From the NCBI RefSeq assembly GCF_033568475.1, contig NC_133123.1, forward strand, positions 138,958,062 through 139,022,061: a stretch of 64,000 nucleotides of DNA, in the 5' to 3' direction. The translations under genes were made by a program, and so were the position numbers. A model generated the notes under the pieces. The model made no database searches. It was not told the DNA's origin and was given only the letters and a program-made list of their open reading frames with translations. Shown here piece after piece: positions 58,481 through 64,000 of this stretch. The stretch is from Henckelia pumila (Eukaryota > Streptophyta > Magnoliopsida > Lamiales > Gesneriaceae). Numbering within the stretch: position 1 is the stretch's first letter; every line of letters begins with the position of its first letter.

Positions 58481-59872
58481 ATGGAGCTGGAATTAGGGCT
58501 GAAACTTACTAGAGTTGCTGATGAATTCTCCTCCGACTTTCAAATCTCTAAAGACCGTGCCGGTCCCCTGTTCTTGTCCCGAGAAACAGAAGCAATGTTC
58601 ATACTCACTGCTCATCTCAATGGTTCTTTTATCATTTTATTTACTATTTTTATTTTTTGTAAGTTTTAGGAGCCCATTTTAAGCCAGATTCAAGTAGTTG
58701 CATGCTTCCAAATTCATAAATTATAACTAAAAGTGATATATTTTTGGGAAAATAAGTACTTTTGTTTTTTGGAAAAAAATAAATTTAGAACAATCCACAC
58801 CAAATATAGTTATAGTCCATCCTAGCTCCAACAAAGCATTTTCAAACATATGAATATCAGCTCGAGATAAATGATATCAAATACTATTTGAACAAACTCG
58901 ATTACCTGCACAGCTGTTTGAACCGAAGCTTAAAAAATTTCAGGTTACAAGAGAGGGAACATAAAGATTGACATAAACGAGGACGGGACTCTCATCACGG
59001 TAAGCGGTGAAAGGCAGGTAAAAGAGACAGTGATGGTGGGGTGGAAAGTGTATAAGAAGGATACTGAGACTAAGGCATTCAAGAAAGCTTTCAAAATTCC
59101 TGCTACTGTGAATTTGGACAAGATTGATGCCAAATATAATGATGATGAATCAACTTTAACCATCTCCATGCCAAAGAAAGTGAAGGGAATTCAGGGGATA
59201 GCGGTTGAGGAAGTTAAAGAAGTAGCTGAGCTGGCCAGAGATGGTTCTGGGAATTTGCAGATTTGGGATGAAAAGGTTCCGAAAAACGAGACTTCAGATC
59301 AAGAACACAATGAAATTACAAAATCTGGGCAGCAAGAAGATAGTGGAGAAAATGAAGTGACTAAAGAAGAGGTGCCAAGAAAAGAATCTGAATCGGTTTT
59401 GGGATCAGAAGGAGGAGGAGATCATCTGCAAGATGAAGCACATGAAAACGGCTTTCATGGGAAAGAACTTACCGAGAAAACAAAGAGTTCACCATCAAGT
59501 GAAGTTCCATGCGTGGAAACTGAAATGCAAAAACAAGAATTGGTAAATGAGAACACAGAAGACGATACACGAGAAAGAATGGAGCCTGAACTTGATCGTG
59601 CTGAATCTTTGGATACAATGCAGGTGAAAAATGAAGCTCAAAATGAAAATGATCACATTCAAGATGAAGAAAGTGAAAGGCACACCCAAGAAGAAGAGGA
59701 TCAAGAAACTGAAGCTGGAAGAGGAGAGGAGGGAGAACCAAAAAAGAGGAGTAAAAGGTGCAAAATGTGTACACCCATTGTTGCAGCAGGATCGGCAATA
59801 CTTCTGTCATTCGTAGTATTTGTTATCCACATTATCAGAAGTAAGAACGAAACTAGCAAGAGGAAAAATTGA
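58481..59872 (+). CDS. HSP20-like, RTM2-type tail-anchored protein, 356 aa
   Basis: Exon 1 58481..58622, intron 58623..58943 (GT-AG), exon 2 58944..59872; total 1071 bases, in frame. I choose the ATG at 58481 (MELELGLKLT) over an upstream in-frame ATG at 58364 because homologues start MELELGLK. Alpha-crystallin-like domain at about residues 28-120 (LFLSRETEAMFILTAHLNGY, IKIDINEDGTLITVSGE, STLTISMPKK). Residues 130-310 are Glu/Lys-rich and low complexity. A basic patch (PKKRSKRCK) precedes one membrane helix (IVAAGSAILLSFVVFVIHII, about 325-345) and a short basic tail. This is the layout of RTM2-like proteins; Arabidopsis RTM2 restricts long-distance movement of a potyvirus. Antiviral function here is not shown. 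Confidence 0.87.
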
Positions 59873-60205
59873 TAATTACGGAAATAATTATCATGGATCT
59901 TGTTTGTTTGCCATTGATGCCGTGTTAAGTTTGCTTAGGGACTGTAAATTTGTGCAAATGCCTGTTTTCTGTAAAGACAAATGCATAATATGTTTCTATC
60001 AGGTTTCAGGTGTTGCAGCATCATATGGTTTCATAATATTGAAAGGCAAGAAATATAACAGAGGATGAACAAGTAAACTTCATTTGAAAGTGTCAATTCT
60101 GATAAAGATGAAGACTACATTCCTTAGTAAAGTAATCTAACACATGGTTTCATCATCACCCTTGGAAATCATTCTAGATTGATGAAGTCCTCCATGTCAT
60201 TTTCT

Positions 60206-62103
60206 CTAGCCTATCAGCAGCATCATAACCATAAAACTCAAAGCTCGATGAAAGCTGCAAAATCCCACAACCTGCATTGCCACAAAACAAATTATTCAAT
60301 CTAATAAAAAACAGTGTCATCACCTACCAACAACACAGAAATTCGAAGCACAAAAACTTAGTACGTGTATACAAGATTTCCAACATAATTTTCCTGAAAA
60401 ATCGCAAAATAGGAATGCCTAATAAACAGGAACAGAGATGTTACGTGTTTAAATTTTTTTTCCGGACTAACTTTTTCTTATCTTATGGGCTCGCAATGGA
60501 CAAATGGCAACAAATATGCGTCCAATGTCAAGTTAAAAAAAACAAATGTAGATAAATTCTTTCTTATCATCCCACAGATTAGACAGTTAATTTACATTAT
60601 TGGTGAAAGCACATGCTTGATGCATGCATTCATTTAATACCATCCCCGTATATTATGAGATCCTAGCTACCATTTGTTTTCAAGAATAGATAGCTTACTG
60701 AACAATATGATGAGTAGATTAGAATGAGCAAAATTTTCCAAGATTTAGTGTTTCTTTTAGAAAATTAATTGCAATAAACCACCCTCTTTTGATACTCTAA
60801 AAGCTAAAGCCAATGAGTGTTATCCACAAGCTACAAAGTGGTACCTCTGGTCAATAGTCAACAATCAACATCTTAATATTAGTTTCTGCTAAATTATATT
60901 GCTGCAGAATCAACTTCTCCCAATGTTATCCAGTAATCCCACCTTAGTAAGGCAGGGAGACTCGCAGGCATAGTTTTTCAAGAATCAAACACAAAAACTC
61001 ACCAAGATTTTAAAAAATACAAAAGGCTAACAATTTAAGAGTACCTGTTTAGGTCGTAAATCACCGGATGTAGACCAAGGACGAATAGTAGCAGAGTCAA
61101 CTTCACCCGTAGGCAGAGGCACCGCAGGATTGCTGTTGATAAATGGGATGCCTTCCTCTGGCCCCATCGGGCCAAGGGCAATCATAGATGAACCGGGTGC
61201 AGGGCCTGGAGACGTGGCCTCTCGCGGCTGAAATGGCCAAGGAAATGCTGGAGAAGATGCCACAACACCACCAGAACTAGGCGGAGGAGCTGCCACTTGT
61301 GGTGGCAGCTCAGGGGAGGTGGCATGATTTTGAGGTGGTGGCAATGACACCTTCACAGCCAACTTCTGACCTTGTTGGCATAATATGTTTGAGCCATTGT
61401 AGTAGGAGAAGTAGAAGAAGCCGGGGCGAGAGGTGTGCCACTTCAATTTGCAAATTTAAGTTTTAAATAAATTATTTTAGTTGTACTAAATTTGGAGTCC
61501 AAGCCTGTTTTGTCACATTATCATGGGAACGACATAATTTTCTATGAACACAAACACTAAAAATCAAGCATCCAGACAAAGAGACTCAAAGGTTAAAAGA
61601 GTGAAAAAAATTCCAAATCATAATTCCAACCCATTATTATACTTCAACAACTCAAAATTGAATTCTAAAGTCTAAAACAAGAAAATGAAAATGAATACAC
61701 ACAGAAGAAGGTGTAATCTTACTGTGTAAGATGTAGAATTGGGCTGCTTCAAGAATGTCGCTTGGGTAAAGTTACAGAGACCGAAGGCTTTCTGGTTCTT
61801 GAAAATGTAGAGCTTGTACTCATATTTGTGCTGAAAAACTGACAAAACAAAAGCAATTGAAAGTCATTTTTCGCTTTTACCGCATCTTGCTCAGGTAAAT
61901 AACCAGTAGGCAACAGTAAAAAAAAAAAAATCCAGCATGGGTCAAAGAAAAATCAAGAAAAACTTACTGACAGAGTCTCCAACTTGAACCTGTGGATTTT
62001 TCCAGTCCAAACTACCAGTAACCACTACTGTAGCAGACTCAGATGTTTGATACAGTAGAGTGACAAAAGCGAAGAAGAAGACCATAATGGAGGAAAATCC
62101 CAT
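60206..62103 (-). CDS. Phytocyanin-like (early nodulin-like) secreted protein, 237 aa
   Basis: Four exons on the minus strand: 62103..61968, 61838..61723, 61440..61045, 60271..60206; GT-AG introns, phases agree, 714 bases. Residues 1-24 form a signal peptide. The cupredoxin-like domain spans about 25-115, with Cys67 and Cys105 placed for the phytocyanin disulfide and GQKLAVKV at its end. The positions that hold copper-binding His and Cys in plastocyanin-type members read Leu/Tyr and Ser/Tyr, so copper binding is unlikely, as in early nodulin-like proteins. N-glycosylation sites are at NFT, NST and NGS. A Pro/Ala-rich arabinogalactan-like region follows, then a short hydrophobic tail (ALSFMVMMLLIG) that may signal a GPI anchor. 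If the last intron is not spliced, translation ends at 61027. Confidence 0.78.
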
Positions 62104-62286
62104 GAAATTCTCTGGGTATCAAAATACTTGGTTATTATGATGAAAAGTGAAATGTGAAGTTGAGGAATTTGACAAAGAAAACTTGAAAGAATGTGTGTTA
62201 ATTTGTGCGGGGTTTATTGAGCTGTCAGGCTTGTGTAGCTTTTTGCAGTAAAGTTTGTAAATGCTGGACAGACATGGGAGAGAGTG

Positions 62287-62299
62287 TATTTATGACTAA
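62287..62299 (-). promoter_or_regulatory. Putative TATA box of the phytocyanin-like gene
   Basis: Complement reads CATAAATACACTC, about 185 bp before the ATG. Confidence 0.5.
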
Positions 62300-64000
62300 A
62301 ATTTCCGATAATAATAATAATAAAAGAACAAAATTCAAGTACCTTTTTCATGGCAAATGGTGATGGAGATTATCATTCTTAAATCATTAGGGTTGTGATT
62401 ATAAACCTCGAGTGTATGTATTTGGCAACAGAATCTATGCTTTGACAAAATTTTAAAAAATCATCTGAATATTCCAATTTCGATATATTGTTTAAAAACC
62501 CAAGATTTTAAAGCTGCACTCGTACAAACAAGACATGAAGCAAAAGAACACGTATAACTGTGGGACAGTGTGATCGTGTCTTGAAGACATAAAAACCCAG
62601 CCTTGTTACGTGAGGGGGATCACTGTAAACGCCAAAAACAAAGAAGAATTATGGATAAAAACAAATGCTAGAAGACAAGCCAAAACAGTTAACTTTAAGT
62701 AATGTTTTATTTTCTGCATCAAACAATGTCTATCAAAATACGTTAGTTAGGTAATAGACTAGTCCAAGAAAGTGTTGGCAGAAAAAATCCAACACTGACC
62801 AAGAGTTCATCTACTTCACCAACTTGTACATGAGTATGTAAAAAAAATTCTTATTAGCTTGTGGGTTTGAAAAAAGTTACACAACCCAACCTAACCCGCC
62901 AAATTGGCTGGCCGCTCTGTTCCGGGCCTCCGGCTCATTTGTTAGCGGGTCAGCCTTTTTGACAGATCTAATGTTTGTACATAAATTTAATTGGGTTTGA
63001 GCTTCACCAAAAGAGGAACCTTTAGTTACACGGTCCAAATTCCTAACGCAGCCCTTTTTATCAATCCACAAAGTGGGCCAATTGTACAGCCCACTTCAAA
63101 TTCACAGATAATCTTTTTGTTTAAATTTTTAACCGATTTGGTCCAACGTATTTAAGAATTTTAGAATTAAAATATCTTGTCTTGTAGATAATATCCGACT
63201 CTAAAACCAACTTTTATAAAATTTGTTAGTTATTTATCAGATTCTTTCATATTTTTTAAAAATAAATTCTCTATTCTTAATATAATTAAAGATAAATGAC
63301 GATATATTTTTAACCGAGGGCTTCTTTTTTCTTTTTCTTTTCTTTTTCTTTTTCTTATCAACCCGACTCGATGGCAAACTGGAATACACAAATTTAAAAA
63401 AATTTCAAATAAAATTTAGCATTTTTCTCCCAACCGCATCTTCACCAAATTGGTAGCTGCCAAAAACCATTTATTGACACCATTATTTACCCATTTATCT
63501 ATTCATTCAACCAATTAAGTTACCCAATTGGCAAAACAAAAAAAAAAATTTGTGAAAGGGCAATGCATATGGTCACAATTCAGCCCAAACTCCAAAACAA
63601 AAGGGATTCCACTAAAATCGCAATTGTGATAGCTAGTCAATGTAATTTGTCTTGTTGCAAACTAGATTCTTAAAGCATCTGATGCCTATATCTCGTCCCT
63701 ATTAGTGTTGTAGGTATCAATAGTATTCTTTGACAGTCCACAACACTTTTCACTCGTCAAACTTTCCATCATGTATCCGTCTCTCCGTTAGATAGGGTCA
63801 AAAATTAGCTTCGCACTCACAAAGACCAAGTATGATGTATAAAGAAAAGTTGGTTACTTTTGAGCTACATTTGCCGGCAATAATTTCGACACAAATATTA
63901 TATTTGTAAAGATAAATGAAATGTCAAGAAACTTGTTAGTTTAGTTCACGATCTCCAATCTCTTGATCTCCAGAAACTCACTTACAAGCACCTCAGAGTG
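62300..64000. other. Intergenic region at the right end
   Basis: Upstream region of the phytocyanin-like gene followed by AT-rich DNA. A CT-rich run is at about 63324-63356. The more GC-rich stretch 62880-63080 looks unlike its neighbours but shows no recognisable domain or element ends. Confidence 0.45.

Noticed and set aside
62877-63071. 64-residue minus-strand ORF in a GC-richer patch
   Set aside because: No domain, no splice partners and no element ends; it may be an old repeat fragment.

Overview
This window is plant nuclear DNA, most likely from a eudicot. The evidence is spliced genes with GT-AG introns, plant-specific families (U-box/ARM E3 ligase, ROH1/DUF793, RTM2-like small-HSP, early-nodulin-like phytocyanin) and plant LTR-retrotransposon lineages (Tat, Tekay, Athila, Copia), Helitrons and MITEs. 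I cannot name the species.

Bases 1 to about 29,440 are one retrotransposon nest. The outer element (E1) is a decayed Tat-lineage Ty3/gypsy element whose start lies outside the window. It carries gag-protease, then RT, a degenerate RNase H, a second (archaeal-type) RNase H and integrase, then two tandem-repeat arrays, an antisense spliced ORF and a 3' LTR. A Tekay-like chromovirus (E2, 4229..23893, duplication GTTCG) sits in the last part of E1 pol. Inside E2 pol lies an Athila-like, pol-less tandem derivative (E3, about 8323..20974). A solo LTR (E4, 10758..12625, duplication GAAAG) sits in one of E3's duplicated segments. LTR divergences counted by eye (E2 about 1.8%, E3 about 0.5%) agree with the nesting order.

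Bases 29,440-48,700 hold separate insertions in AT-rich DNA: a Mutator-type MITE, a Tourist-type MITE, an intact young Ty1/copia element on the minus strand (30302..35803), a single-exon U-box E3 ligase gene (36646..37890), and a gag-only gypsy element on the minus strand (39348..46297). The gag-only element's 5' LTR is interrupted by a small Athila-like deletion derivative and an expanded (GA)n tract. A short Helitron and AT-rich tandem repeats follow.

Bases 48,700-62,100 are the gene-rich end: a 13-exon WD40 gene (+), a single-coding-exon ROH1-like gene (+), a two-exon HSP20/RTM2-like tail-anchored protein (+) and a four-exon phytocyanin-like secreted protein (-). The exon chains were assembled by eye; each gives an uninterrupted frame divisible by three. 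The rest, to 64,000, is intergenic. I see no operon-like or defence-like system. The most unusual material is in the retrotransposons: the antisense spliced gene, palindrome arrays in LTR promoters, hairpin cassettes and deletion derivatives.
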